A DNA stretch of 64,000 bases, taken from assembly GCA_964490845.1 (NCBI GenBank), contig CAZBED010000002.1, positions 248,001 through 312,000 on the forward strand, in the 5' to 3' direction. The DNA comes from JADJSS01 sp964490845. GTDB lineage: Bacteria; Bacteroidota; Bacteroidia; Chitinophagales; JADIYW01. The notes under the pieces were generated by a model, which was not told the DNA's origin, did not search any database, and saw nothing but the letters and a program-made list of their open reading frames with translations. Made by a program: the position numbers and the translations under genes. Positions 1-8,520 of the stretch are shown here, one piece after another (the stretch's first letter is position 1; each line of letters opens with the position of its first letter).

Positions 1-68
1 CCCGCTCGTACTTACTCGTTCTGACGGAATGCTGAAACAAGCCGTATGCCTTTTATGGTATCAGATAC

Positions 69-1553
69 CTACACCAGTCTTTTCAGTGTTTCGAACACCT
101 CATACAGCACAAACGTATCGGTGCGGCAGTAGGTTTTCAGTTGCTCCAGTTTCGCGGGAATGGCAGCCGTGTCATCGGTGTAAAACAATTCATTGTACAC
201 TGCCATCGCTTCTTCGCCGTCTTTCACCCGGCTGGCGGCGAATTCGTCTTTCCCCAGTAACGCATTGCCGATGGCTTTCAGTGAAAAGCTGCCTTGCTGC
301 ACGGGGTGGTAGTAATACAATTCCTTAAACGGTATTTCCACGTCGATGATGCGGAGGATGCGATCCAGCAGCGCTTTCTTGTAGTCGGGAAAATCGGCGG
401 AAAGCCTGAATAGTATACTCTTTTCCATCAGCGTATTGAACACCAGGATGTTTCCTGCTCGTTCGGTGTCTTTTAGAAATTGTTCGATAAAAGGGATTCT
501 GTCGTCATCGCCGACAGGCGAGATATAACTGAAATGCTGCAAAGGTGCATTTTCACTTTCTTTATAATGTAAAGAATATAAAAACGGGATACGTTCGTAC
601 GGTTTGGAGCCTTTAAACAAAGGAACAGCCGGCTGGAAGGCTTCCACATCAAAATAATAGAGCGGATAATGAATTGGTTCAATGAATTGCTGCAGCAATT
701 CATTCCGTATATGAGGTTGCTGTTGCTGAAACGATTTAATAATCACTTTCTGACGGGCATTCAGCTCTTCCGTATTGTCTATCTGGTGGATGGTGGTGAT
801 ACCCCTTTCAACAAACAAACTTTTTTCCTGCATGGATACGCCGGGCAGGTACCAGATGGAATCTTTTTCCAGATTCTTCCAGCAGTAACCCTGAAAATCG
901 CAGGGGTAGGGTTTGGTGCAGTGGGCGCCAATGGAAATATCCGGAACCGAAGGGCTGTCTAAAGTGGCAATGGCTTCTTCTATGGTTCTTTCTACAAAGG
1001 GAATACGTTCCAGGATATCACTCAAAACAGATGTTTTTTTGAAAAAATGCTGAACATCCAGTTCGTCTCCCAATTCATAGTCATTGTTTATGGTAACCAG
1101 AGAAAAATCTTCGAGCTTCACACCACTCCTGGTGATGATATAGTACTGTATAGTGGCATCGAGCAGGTAGGTATTGGAAATCCGGAACGAGCTTTTCACT
1201 TCATAGGCAAACCATTTGCCTTCCCTGTATTCGAGTATATCCAGGGCTGCCATGATGCCGTTGTATTTAAATGCCGCTTCATACAGTACCGGGAAATGTT
1301 GTTGTATCAATAATCTGGTGGCGGCAATAGATGCGTCATAGCTGAACGGGTTGGGCGGAGAACAATCTTTGCCTCCCGGAAACAGCTGATGTGCCAGAAG
1401 TCCAACCCGGTGTCCGCGGTCGAATTTCTGTTGTTGTGTGATATCCGCTTTGTCGCGCAGGTTGTAATGATTCTTATATAGATACAGCGATTTGGAACAT
1501 TGTATGCTTCGGATTAAGGTGGACTTACTGAGGCTGCTTTTTTTAGAACTCAT
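69..1553 (-). CDS. DUF2779 protein: Cas4/RecB-like nuclease plus DEDD-type exonuclease-like domain
   Basis: The 494-residue protein carries two nuclease-like regions. The N-terminal half looks like a Cas4/RecB PD-(D/E)XK fold: a conserved G..vG..AH stretch around residues 47-56, Asp105 (AALDIL), Glu118-x-Lys120 (YEVKSS), and four cysteines (Cys19, Cys212, Cys218, Cys224) spaced as in Fe-S-cluster nucleases of the Cas4/AddB type. The C-terminal half (about 298-494) has FDVEAF (Asp302, Glu304) and a late YCRTDT motif (Asp479), which resemble DEDD 3'-5' exonucleases; this is the DUF2779 region. The family's cellular role is not established; DNA processing is an inference. It stands alone, transcribed away from the next gene, with no cas genes near. 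The ATG at 1553 is a good start; TAG ends the frame. The recognition of the family is firm, the activity is not shown. Confidence 0.85.
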   Translation of the reverse strand: MSSKKSSLSKSTLIRSIQCSKSLYLYKNHYNLRDKADITQQQKFDRGHRVGLLAHQLFPGGKDCSPPNPFSYDASIAATRLLIQQHFPVLYEAAFKYNGIMAALDILEYREGKWFAYEVKSSFRISNTYLLDATIQYYIITRSGVKLEDFSLVTINNDYELGDELDVQHFFKKTSVLSDILERIPFVERTIEEAIATLDSPSVPDISIGAHCTKPYPCDFQGYCWKNLEKDSIWYLPGVSMQEKSLFVERGITTIHQIDNTEELNARQKVIIKSFQQQQPHIRNELLQQFIEPIHYPLYYFDVEAFQPAVPLFKGSKPYERIPFLYSLHYKESENAPLQHFSYISPVGDDDRIPFIEQFLKDTERAGNILVFNTLMEKSILFRLSADFPDYKKALLDRILRIIDVEIPFKELYYYHPVQQGSFSLKAIGNALLGKDEFAASRVKDGEEAMAVYNELFYTDDTAAIPAKLEQLKTYCRTDTFVLYEVFETLKRLV

Positions 1554-1584
1554 TCAAATGTTAGGATACTATTCGTACAATTAT

Positions 1585-1592
1585 TATATTTG
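1585..1592 (+). promoter_or_regulatory. Candidate -7 promoter element
   Basis: TATATTTG matches the Bacteroidota -7 consensus TAnnTTTG. It lies about 95 bases upstream of the ATG at 1688. No clear -33 TTG is visible, so the call rests on the -7 match and its position between divergent genes. Confidence 0.4.
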
Positions 1593-1687
1593 AGAAAGTA
1601 TGCAAGAAAAAATTTATCGTGATATGCCGGCTGGGTATTGTCTTGTATAATTTCTTTTCTGCTCTAAAGTATAAAAAATATTTACAA

Positions 1688-2614
1688 ATGAATCTAAGAA
1701 ATTTTACCGGCTACCTGTTTCTCCTATGTTTCTCCGCAAATTCTTTTGCCCAGAAAGGCGGCAATATCAGTATAGGTGTAACACCCGGATTGTCATATAT
1801 GCTGGCTCAGAATACCTATTATCTGGCGGAGAACAGCAAGGAGCTGGACTATCAGGCGAAATTCAGTTATCACGTTTCCATTCAGGGGGGCTACAATTTT
1901 AAGGAACAGCACGGTATAGTGGCATTTGCCAATTTCTGCGACGAAGGGCAGAAATATAAAGATGAATTTAAATGGAAAAAATATCCGGCGCTGATAGGGA
2001 TACACCAGAAGACCGTGGATTTCAAATACATGGGCTTTGGTGTCTTATACCGCTTTGCGCCATTATTGAAAGGCCAGAAAGAACATATCCGTACAGATGT
2101 TTTCCACTGGCGTATGAAATTGCTGGTAGGATTTGAGACCGACTTTTTGCTGAATGCCCAGATGACGTATAAGATAACCAATACTACCACCGGTGTCACT
2201 ACTCCGTTTGGCTATCCGATAGAACCTTCATTGGGTGGTTATCCTGCATACTCACCGAACCAGAGCAATAATTACAAATCCTATTTTAAGACAGTACAGG
2301 GCGTGGGCGTGTTGCGTTTCGGGTTTGATTACATCTTTAATAATCATATGTATTTAGGAGTAGCATTGGAGGCCAAAGCAGGATTGAATGACATTAATGC
2401 AAGTGCATACAGGCAGCATCCGGCTTACAAAAAATCAAAGAATTATTTTTTCGGATTGAATCTTGAGATGGGATACACTTTCCAGAAAGATGATAAAAAG
2501 AAAGCGGCGAAGAAAAAAGAAATCAAACCGCAAAAAACAAAAACACAAGGCCTAGACCTGAATAAGCGAGTAGATGAAGTAGACAAGGCAACCCGCAAAA
2601 AGTATAAGAAATAA
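1688..2614 (+). CDS. Outer-membrane beta-barrel-like protein, hypothetical
   Basis: The frame is open from 1619, but the ATG at 1688 gives a clean signal peptide (MNLRNFTGYLFLLCFSANSF, then cleavage near AQKGG), so 308 residues are proposed. The mature part has alternating polar/aromatic strands (for example YMGFGVLYRFAP, FGFDYIFNNHMYLGVALE) typical of outer-membrane barrels, and ends in a Lys-rich tail of about 45 residues (KKAAKKKEIKPQK) that is probably periplasmic. I do not recognise a named family. It is monocistronic, divergent from the DUF2779 gene and convergent with murB. Surface or outer-membrane location is inferred from the signal peptide and strand pattern only. Confidence 0.7.
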   Translation: MNLRNFTGYLFLLCFSANSFAQKGGNISIGVTPGLSYMLAQNTYYLAENSKELDYQAKFSYHVSIQGGYNFKEQHGIVAFANFCDEGQKYKDEFKWKKYPALIGIHQKTVDFKYMGFGVLYRFAPLLKGQKEHIRTDVFHWRMKLLVGFETDFLLNAQMTYKITNTTTGVTTPFGYPIEPSLGGYPAYSPNQSNNYKSYFKTVQGVGVLRFGFDYIFNNHMYLGVALEAKAGLNDINASAYRQHPAYKKSKNYFFGLNLEMGYTFQKDDKKKAAKKKEIKPQKTKTQGLDLNKRVDEVDKATRKKYKK

Positions 2615-2678
2615 TTATCGATACATCACATAAGGAGTTTGGCCAAACAGACCGGTACCCTGTGTGGTTCATATTTAC

Positions 2679-3695
2679 CTAAATTATATTTACTTCGGCT
2701 TCTAACAATATTCCGAACTTTTCTTTCACAGACAGTTGTACGTTCTGTGCATGCTGCCAGATTTCATTGCCGTTGGCGTTTCCGTAATTGACGATCACCA
2801 GTGCCTGCCGGGCATGGTTGCCGGTATGGCCTATTTGTTTGCCTTTCCAGCCACACTGCTCAATCAGCCAGGCTGCCGGAATCTTCACCATACCGTTTGT
2901 TTGTGTATAGACGGGCATATCCGGATAAGCTATTAGCAGGTTTTCTGCTTTGTCGGCTGCAACTTCCGGGTTTTTAAAAAAACTGCCGGCATTCCCGATT
3001 TCGGCAGGATCCGGCAGTTTGCTTCTGCGAATACTGATTACCGTATCGGACACTTCCCGGACGGTAGGCTGTGAAATCCCCTGCGCATCCAGCGTTTTAC
3101 GGATATCGCCATATTGGGTGTTGACAATTGGCTGTCTGGCTAATCTCAGCGTAATAGAATAAATGAAATATTTTCCTTTCAGTTCCTGCTTGAAGACACT
3201 CTGGCGGTAGCCGAATTTGCACTCAGTATTATTGAAAATCCGTTCCTCGCCGGTGTTCATGTCTATTGCTTCCAGCGATACGAAGGTATCTTTCAGTTCA
3301 GCGCCATATGCACCAATATTCTGTATAGGCGCGGCACCTGCGGTGCCGGGAATCAACGACAAATTTTCTATACCGCCCCAGTCCTTTTCTACACAATATT
3401 GCACCAGATCCTGCCAGCAAGTACCCGATAATGCTTTCACCCAAACGGATTGTTCATCTTCCTTCACCACTTCTATTCCCTTGATTTCATTCAGTATGAC
3501 AAGCCCGTCATAATCGCTGCAAAACAGGATATTGCTGCCGCCGCCTACAATCAGGTGCCGGCCATAACACTGCAACTCTTTTTTAATGATATTTATTAGC
3601 GTTTCTTTGGTGGCTACTCTGCAAAAATAGCGGGCACATATATCTACTCCGAAGGTATTATACGGTTTGAGTGATACATATTCCAGAATGGCCAT
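2679..3695 (-). CDS. murB: UDP-N-acetylenolpyruvoylglucosamine reductase MurB
   Basis: MurB reduces UDP-GlcNAc-enolpyruvate to UDP-MurNAc with NADPH and FAD, the second committed step of peptidoglycan synthesis, in the cytoplasm. The sequence shows the FAD-binding IVGGGSNILF motif, the IPGTAGAAPIQNIGAYGAEL region, YRQSVFK, and GNAGSFFKNP with the serine that serves as general acid. The C-terminal length fits the E. coli-like type I enzyme. The frame is open back to 3743, but the ATG at 3695 (MAILEYVSLKPYNTFGVD) fits the family start better, giving 338 residues. The gene stands alone between two outer-membrane protein genes; murA lies about 15 kb away at 18849. Confidence 0.95.
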   Translation of the reverse strand: MAILEYVSLKPYNTFGVDICARYFCRVATKETLINIIKKELQCYGRHLIVGGGSNILFCSDYDGLVILNEIKGIEVVKEDEQSVWVKALSGTCWQDLVQYCVEKDWGGIENLSLIPGTAGAAPIQNIGAYGAELKDTFVSLEAIDMNTGEERIFNNTECKFGYRQSVFKQELKGKYFIYSITLRLARQPIVNTQYGDIRKTLDAQGISQPTVREVSDTVISIRRSKLPDPAEIGNAGSFFKNPEVAADKAENLLIAYPDMPVYTQTNGMVKIPAAWLIEQCGWKGKQIGHTGNHARQALVIVNYGNANGNEIWQHAQNVQLSVKEKFGILLEAEVNII

Positions 3696-3798
3696 CCGTT
3701 TCGGGGATTTATTCGCAAAAGTAACAAAACCCTTTTGATTCAATAAGGAAAAATGGGATGTTCCGTATAGGGATTTATCTGTCTGTGAAAACGCACTC

Positions 3799-3830
3799 TT
3801 GTATTTTCCTTCTTTTTATCCGTATTTTTG
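3799..3830 (+). promoter_or_regulatory. Candidate Bacteroidota promoter (-33 TTG, -7 TATTTTTG)
   Basis: TTG at 3799-3801 and TATTTTTG at 3823-3830 are separated by 21 bases, the spacing expected for Bacteroidota sigma-A promoters. Transcription would begin around 3834, essentially at the GTG proposed as start of the porin gene, so translation from the upstream ATG at 3799 is unlikely. Confidence 0.55.
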
Positions 3831-3834
3831 GCGA

Positions 3835-5706
3835 GTGAAGAAAATTTCCGTTTCATATCTTATTGTAATGCTTTCTTTTCAGTGCGTTGGACAGATTTCC
3901 ATCACCCAGCCCAATCCGAAATTGTTTTACGATACCAAATATGTCACTCCGGATAATCCGGTGTTCCGTCGCCCGGATTCACTGATTGAAAATTTCCACC
4001 GCTACAATACCACCGAAAAGCAATATGTGCCCTATAATAATCTAGGCAATTTCGGTACCGCTTATTATTCCCTGATGTTTACAAACCAGAACCCCATAGG
4101 CTACAAACATGGGTTTAGTTCATTTGATTTATTTTTTATACATCCCGAAAAGATAAAATACTATAAAACAAAAACTCCTTATACCTACCTGGATTTTGTA
4201 TTCGGAGGAAAAGAAGAGATTGCCGGCGGCGGAGAATTTTCAGTAAATATAAAGCCGAATATAAATTTTGGATTTAATTTCCATCGAAATAATTTTAACG
4301 GCCAAAACCAGCACCAGCAGTCCATCCAGAATTTATTCTCCTTCAATCACTGGTTTCAGTCAAAAGATCATTTTTACGATTTAAAATTTGCATTCATCTA
4401 TAATGGTATCATTAATCAGGAAAATGGCGGCTGGCTGGAAGATGATGTTTTTGATAACTCACTGTATCGGGGCAATAAGAAATTCGTTCCTGTCAAACTG
4501 AATGATGCGGTCAATAAGTGGGATGAGCGGAATGTCCATTTCTTGCAGCAGTTTAATCTGGGCAAAAAGGAGGAAGTTCAGGTCAATGATTCCATTCGGC
4601 GGAAAATAGTGAAGCCAAAATATATTATTGAGCATTTCTTTGAGTTTTCCCACTGGAAATTTCTGTACAAAGATTTCGATAAAGACTCCTCCTTTTATAC
4701 CAGTATGTTTTTTAACGGAGATACTACTATCGATAATACCACCTCCTGGACAGTACGGAATGCAGTCTATTTCAAGAATGTACAGAATGATACGTTGCCG
4801 AAGAAATTTTTGTTTGCCGCCGGCATCCAGTATGACTTCAATAAATATCAGCACCGTTTTACTAATCAGCTGATACAGGATGTGCAGTTGAAAGCTAAGA
4901 TATACAATCAGTCTGACTCCGCTTTCTTTGGCTACTCGGTAGATGCGGCAGTGGATATTGTGCCCAAATATATCGGTGACTTTGATGTGCGCTTTCTGGG
5001 AAAATTAAATTTTAAAAAGGGCATTTCCGTAGCAGTCAAAGGTGATGTGTCACTGGCATCGCCTTCACAGAAGCAGTTATTCTATTATGGCAATCATTAT
5101 GTATATGTGAATGATTTCAAGAAAATATTTCAGGCAAAAGTAGAAGGGGTGTTTGAATGGAAGAAGCAACTGATGTATGTGGGTGTACAAAACTATTTTA
5201 TTCAGCATTACATCTATAATGATACCGCATCTGTGCCTCGGCAATACAGCAAACCTTTGAACGCGCTGGTGATAAAAGTGCGCAAGGATTTTAATACCAA
5301 GCATATCTATTCCGGCACGGAATTATATGTTCAGTGGATTTCCAATAACAATATCGTCCGGTTGCCGGTGTTCGCAATGAAGCAGACCTTGTATTATAAA
5401 GGCGGCTGGATTTCCGGCAAATTGAACGCGCAGCTGGGTTTTGACATTACCTACAACACCAACTTCACGGGGAATGATTACAATCCGTCACTGGCGGTCT
5501 TTTATCAGCAGGACAAACAACGGCTTAAGTTTTATCCGATTCTGGATTTGTTTTTTGATTTGAACGTGAAGCGCACCAATATTTTTTTACGCATGGAGCA
5601 TGTCAATCAGGGAATGTTCAAACAGAAGGGAATCTATACGGCTCCCGATTACGGCTATCTCGACAGGACATTCAGGGTAGGCGTTACGTGGACTTTTTAC
5701 GATTAA
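3835..5706 (+). CDS. Putative porin (Porin_10-like outer-membrane protein)
   Basis: A large beta-barrel protein (about 623 residues) of the Bacteroidota putative-porin type (Pfam Porin_10 by recognition). Seen directly: a signal peptide (KKISVSYLIVMLSFQCVGQ), the N-terminal YNTTEKQYVPYNNLG and FTNQNPIGYKHGF stretches, many alternating aromatic strands, and a C-terminal strand ending in FRVGVTWTFYD, as usual for outer-membrane barrels. The likely start is GTG at 3835 because a good promoter sits immediately before it; an in-frame ATG at 3799 lies inside that promoter. A GT4 gene follows after 20 bases and may be cotranscribed. Substrate is unknown. Confidence 0.8.
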   Translation: MKKISVSYLIVMLSFQCVGQISITQPNPKLFYDTKYVTPDNPVFRRPDSLIENFHRYNTTEKQYVPYNNLGNFGTAYYSLMFTNQNPIGYKHGFSSFDLFFIHPEKIKYYKTKTPYTYLDFVFGGKEEIAGGGEFSVNIKPNINFGFNFHRNNFNGQNQHQQSIQNLFSFNHWFQSKDHFYDLKFAFIYNGIINQENGGWLEDDVFDNSLYRGNKKFVPVKLNDAVNKWDERNVHFLQQFNLGKKEEVQVNDSIRRKIVKPKYIIEHFFEFSHWKFLYKDFDKDSSFYTSMFFNGDTTIDNTTSWTVRNAVYFKNVQNDTLPKKFLFAAGIQYDFNKYQHRFTNQLIQDVQLKAKIYNQSDSAFFGYSVDAAVDIVPKYIGDFDVRFLGKLNFKKGISVAVKGDVSLASPSQKQLFYYGNHYVYVNDFKKIFQAKVEGVFEWKKQLMYVGVQNYFIQHYIYNDTASVPRQYSKPLNALVIKVRKDFNTKHIYSGTELYVQWISNNNIVRLPVFAMKQTLYYKGGWISGKLNAQLGFDITYNTNFTGNDYNPSLAVFYQQDKQRLKFYPILDLFFDLNVKRTNIFLRMEHVNQGMFKQKGIYTAPDYGYLDRTFRVGVTWTFYD

Positions 5707-5726
5707 TGAGGCGAATATCATAGCAG

Positions 5727-6911
5727 ATGAAAAAAATTTTATTTTTAACTCCCACTCTTCCTTATCCACCGGTCAGCGGTGGTGTTATCAAATCTAATAA
5801 GGTGGTGCAGTATCTGAGTGAGCGGTACGAACTGACCGTAGCTTGTTTGCTAAAGAATGAGGATAAAAGTTTTAAAGCGGAATTTCAACATAACACAAAA
5901 CTCAAAAACCTGATTACGCTGGAATTGAATATTCCACGTTCTGTCAGGAATCTGCTCATCTCGAATCTTCAGCACATTCCATTAAACCTGTATCGAAATA
6001 AATCCAAGACGTTTAAAGAAAAAATACATACGATAGCAGATGAGTTTGATGTCATTTTCTGTGATCACTACGTGATGTTTCAGTATATTCCGGAGGATTA
6101 TAAAGGTAAGGTCGTTTTACATCAGCATAACTGTGAGTACCTCATCTGGCAACGGTATGCTGCGATTGAGAAAAACTGGTTCAAAAAACTTGCCCTGTAC
6201 CATCAGGCAAGCAGGATACGCAAATACGAACAGGAGATTTGTAAAAAAGCGATGTCGATATTAGCGGCCCCCAACGATACGGATGAACTGGTAATGATTG
6301 GTGCTGACAGAACCAAGTTTTATGAAACCTATCATTTGGGTGATGACTTGTTGCTCGAACAGCCTGATTTGTCGTATGAAAAAACGGAAAAGACCCTGTT
6401 ATATATAGGCACGCTGAGCTGGGAGGCCAATATTGACGGGTTAGTGTGGTTCAATAAGGAAATCTGGCCACGGGTGAAGAATAATCATCCGGGAATTAAA
6501 CTATATATTATAGGAAAACATGCAGATATAAGATTGAAAGAGATTGCAGAAAGAGATGAACAGATAGAGTTAACGGGTTTTGTGGAAGATGTGGAACCCT
6601 ACTTTAGGAAATCAAGGGTATTTATTACTCCCTTGCGTTTTGGCAGCGGTATAAAAGTGAAAGTGATTAATGCATTGTACAGGGGGATTCCCTGTGTCAC
6701 GACATCCATCGGCACGGAGGGACTAAAGGTGAAAGATGGAGAATCTGTTTATATCAAAGACCAGCCGGAAGCTTTTGTAAAGGCTATAGATACATTGCTA
6801 ACCAATAAGGATGCCTGGGAAAAATTAAGCATGAACTCAAGAAAAATTGCCCGACAGTATTACACATGGGAAGCCGTTCTTGAAAACATCCAACACGCTA
6901 TTGATGATTAA
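5727..6911 (+). CDS. Glycosyltransferase family 4 protein
   Basis: A 394-residue GT-B fold glycosyltransferase. N-terminal domain: MKKILFLTPTLPYPPVSGGV with the glycine-rich acceptor-side loop, and HQHNCEYLIWQRYA. C-terminal domain: LLYIGTLSWEANIDGLVWF, GFVEDVEPYFRKSRVFITPL, and FGSGIKVKVINALYRGIPCV, the GT4 nucleotide-sugar region with the E/G-S-G-I-K-V-K motif. It would transfer a sugar from a nucleotide donor to a glycolipid or polysaccharide on the inner face of the membrane. It lies 20 bases after the porin gene and shares four bases at its 3' end with the converging lipoprotein gene. Specific product unknown. Confidence 0.9.
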   Translation: MKKILFLTPTLPYPPVSGGVIKSNKVVQYLSERYELTVACLLKNEDKSFKAEFQHNTKLKNLITLELNIPRSVRNLLISNLQHIPLNLYRNKSKTFKEKIHTIADEFDVIFCDHYVMFQYIPEDYKGKVVLHQHNCEYLIWQRYAAIEKNWFKKLALYHQASRIRKYEQEICKKAMSILAAPNDTDELVMIGADRTKFYETYHLGDDLLLEQPDLSYEKTEKTLLYIGTLSWEANIDGLVWFNKEIWPRVKNNHPGIKLYIIGKHADIRLKEIAERDEQIELTGFVEDVEPYFRKSRVFITPLRFGSGIKVKVINALYRGIPCVTTSIGTEGLKVKDGESVYIKDQPEAFVKAIDTLLTNKDAWEKLSMNSRKIARQYYTWEAVLENIQHAIDD

Positions 6912-7432
6912 ACCTGCACCTTTATCATGAAGTTGCCCCGGAGGCGGTAATATTTATCAGCGCCTGCAACATATTCATTGTTCACGTCAATACTTCCTTT
7001 AATCACACCTGTAACAATGTCCACACTGGTGATGACAATTTTACCATGCAGCATGGCATAGTTTTTATATCCGGTAATCACGCGTTTCCGGTAAATGAAA
7101 ACAGCGCCGGTGATGCCGGGTGGCGACTGTTCCGTATAGTATGTACCCACTTCCGCCTTTGCGATGGAAAACAGCACCTGGTCTTTGATGGTCAAATCAC
7201 CGCCAATTACTACCAGGCTGTCTTCAACGATAGTGTCAACGGCTACAACTGTCAGTAAGTAAGAAGTATCGCCGGTTAAGTTTAAATAAAATGTACCAAT
7301 CGTACCGGTGGTATCTACAATGCCGCCACCTCCGGGTTCAGGAATGACTTTATTGCCTACTGTACAGGATGATATTCCGGCTATGATAACCAGAGATAAA
7401 ACAATCAGGCAATTTTTGAGCGAAGTGTACAT
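6908..7432 (-). CDS. Small lipoprotein, hypothetical
   Basis: A 174-residue protein beginning with a lipoprotein signal peptide: hydrophobic IVLSLVIIAGIS and the lipobox ISSC (Cys23), followed by a Gly/Pro linker (EPGGGG). The rest is predicted to be beta-rich (YLNLTGDTSYLLTVVAVD, LHGKIVITSVDIVTGVIKGS). No family is recognised. Its stop codon overlaps that of the converging GT4 gene by four bases. It is likely anchored in the outer or inner membrane; function unknown. Confidence 0.7.
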   Translation of the reverse strand: MYTSLKNCLIVLSLVIIAGISSCTVGNKVIPEPGGGGIVDTTGTIGTFYLNLTGDTSYLLTVVAVDTIVEDSLVVIGGDLTIKDQVLFSIAKAEVGTYYTEQSPPGITGAVFIYRKRVITGYKNYAMLHGKIVITSVDIVTGVIKGSIDVNNEYVAGADKYYRLRGNFMIKVQV

Positions 7433-7545
7433 TTTAACAGGTGTAAAGATAGTAGTTTTCTATACAAATTATAAACTATTCCAAAATGCTATAGTATACG
7501 GGGCTCTTTAGGTAAATTTAAGAATCCGAATGCGATTTTATTTCT

Positions 7546-7553
7546 TATTTTTG
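7546..7553 (+). promoter_or_regulatory. Candidate -7 promoter element for gldA
   Basis: TATTTTTG matches TAnnTTTG exactly and ends 12 bases before the proposed ATG at 7566. This implies a leader under ten bases and argues against the upstream in-frame ATG at 7530. Confidence 0.5.
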
Positions 7554-7565
7554 TTGAATATCATT

Positions 7566-8498
7566 ATGTCTGTTTCCGTTCAGAATTTATCTAAAACTTA
7601 CGCCGGCCAAAAAGCGGTGGATGGTATTACATTTCAGGTACGGAAAGGAGAGATACTGGGTTTTTTGGGTCCGAATGGCGCCGGTAAATCGACCACGATG
7701 AAGATGCTGACCTGCTACATTCCGCCGAGTGCCGGAACCGCCAGTGTTTGCAATTTTGATATTATCCGCGAACCATTATCTGTTCGCAAAAAAATCGGAT
7801 ACCTGCCGGAAAATAATCCCTTGTATTACGATATGTATGTAAGGGAGTTCCTGGAATTTGCCTTGCAGGTTCACGGAATATCGTCGACTGCTGCCGGCAA
7901 TAAACGAATAAAAGAAACAATCGATCTGGTTGGGTTGGGCACAGAGCAGCACAAAAAAATCGGACAGCTTTCGAAAGGATATAAGCAGCGGGTGGGTTTA
8001 GCGCAGGCGCTGATTCATCAGCCGGAAGTTTTGATCCTCGATGAACCGACCTCCGGATTAGACCCTAACCAGTTAGCGGATATCCGGCAACTGATTAAAA
8101 CGTTGGGAAAAGAAAAAACGATCATCTTTTCCACCCATATCATGCAGGAAGTGGAGGCCGTTTGTGACAGAGTCATTATCATCAATAAAGGTAAGATGGT
8201 AGCAGATGACAAGACTGCGAATCTTCAGAATCTGGTATCAGGTGAGGTGCGGATAGAGGTCGAGTTTGAACAGGAAATGAGTGAAAACTCCTGGGATGCT
8301 GTCGGGAATATCCTGACGGTTGAGAAGCTGTCACCTACACATTTTCTGTTGCATGGCAAAGAAAGCCATCAGTTGCGAAAAGATATTTTTGCATTAGCGG
8401 TCAGTAAGAATAATCCGTTACTGACTTTAAAACAAGAGACAAAAAGCCTGGAAGATGTTTTTCAGCAATTGACCAGTAACCATAAACAATCCATCTAA
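7566..8498 (+). CDS. gldA: Gliding-motility ABC transporter ATP-binding protein GldA
   Basis: An ABC ATPase (310 residues) with Walker A GPNGAGKSTTMKML, signature LSKGYKQRVGLAQ, Walker B VLILDEPTSGLDP and the H-loop IIFSTHIMQEVEAV. It is followed at once by gldF and gldG, which identifies it as GldA, the ATPase of the Gld transporter. In Flavobacterium johnsoniae GldA, GldF and GldG form an ABC complex associated with gliding motility; its transported substrate is not known. The ATG at 7566 is chosen because a -7 element covers the region just upstream and because MSVSVQNLSKTY is the usual N-terminus of such ATPases. Confidence 0.9.
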   Translation: MSVSVQNLSKTYAGQKAVDGITFQVRKGEILGFLGPNGAGKSTTMKMLTCYIPPSAGTASVCNFDIIREPLSVRKKIGYLPENNPLYYDMYVREFLEFALQVHGISSTAAGNKRIKETIDLVGLGTEQHKKIGQLSKGYKQRVGLAQALIHQPEVLILDEPTSGLDPNQLADIRQLIKTLGKEKTIIFSTHIMQEVEAVCDRVIIINKGKMVADDKTANLQNLVSGEVRIEVEFEQEMSENSWDAVGNILTVEKLSPTHFLLHGKESHQLRKDIFALAVSKNNPLLTLKQETKSLEDVFQQLTSNHKQSI

Positions 8499-8520
8499 CA
8501 GTACGTCTCGGTAATCCATT

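Noticed and set aside
29..328. Open frame on the plus strand opposite the DUF2779 gene
   Set aside because: It runs antisense to a well-supported gene and encodes no recognisable protein; it is a frame shadow.
69..1553. Cas4 of a CRISPR system
   Set aside because: No CRISPR array or other cas gene is present, and the C-terminal half is the DUF2779 region, absent from Cas4.
2637..2648. GTTTGGCCAAAC palindrome between convergent genes
   Set aside because: A perfect 12-base palindrome without loop or T-run; not a terminator and no other evidence of function.
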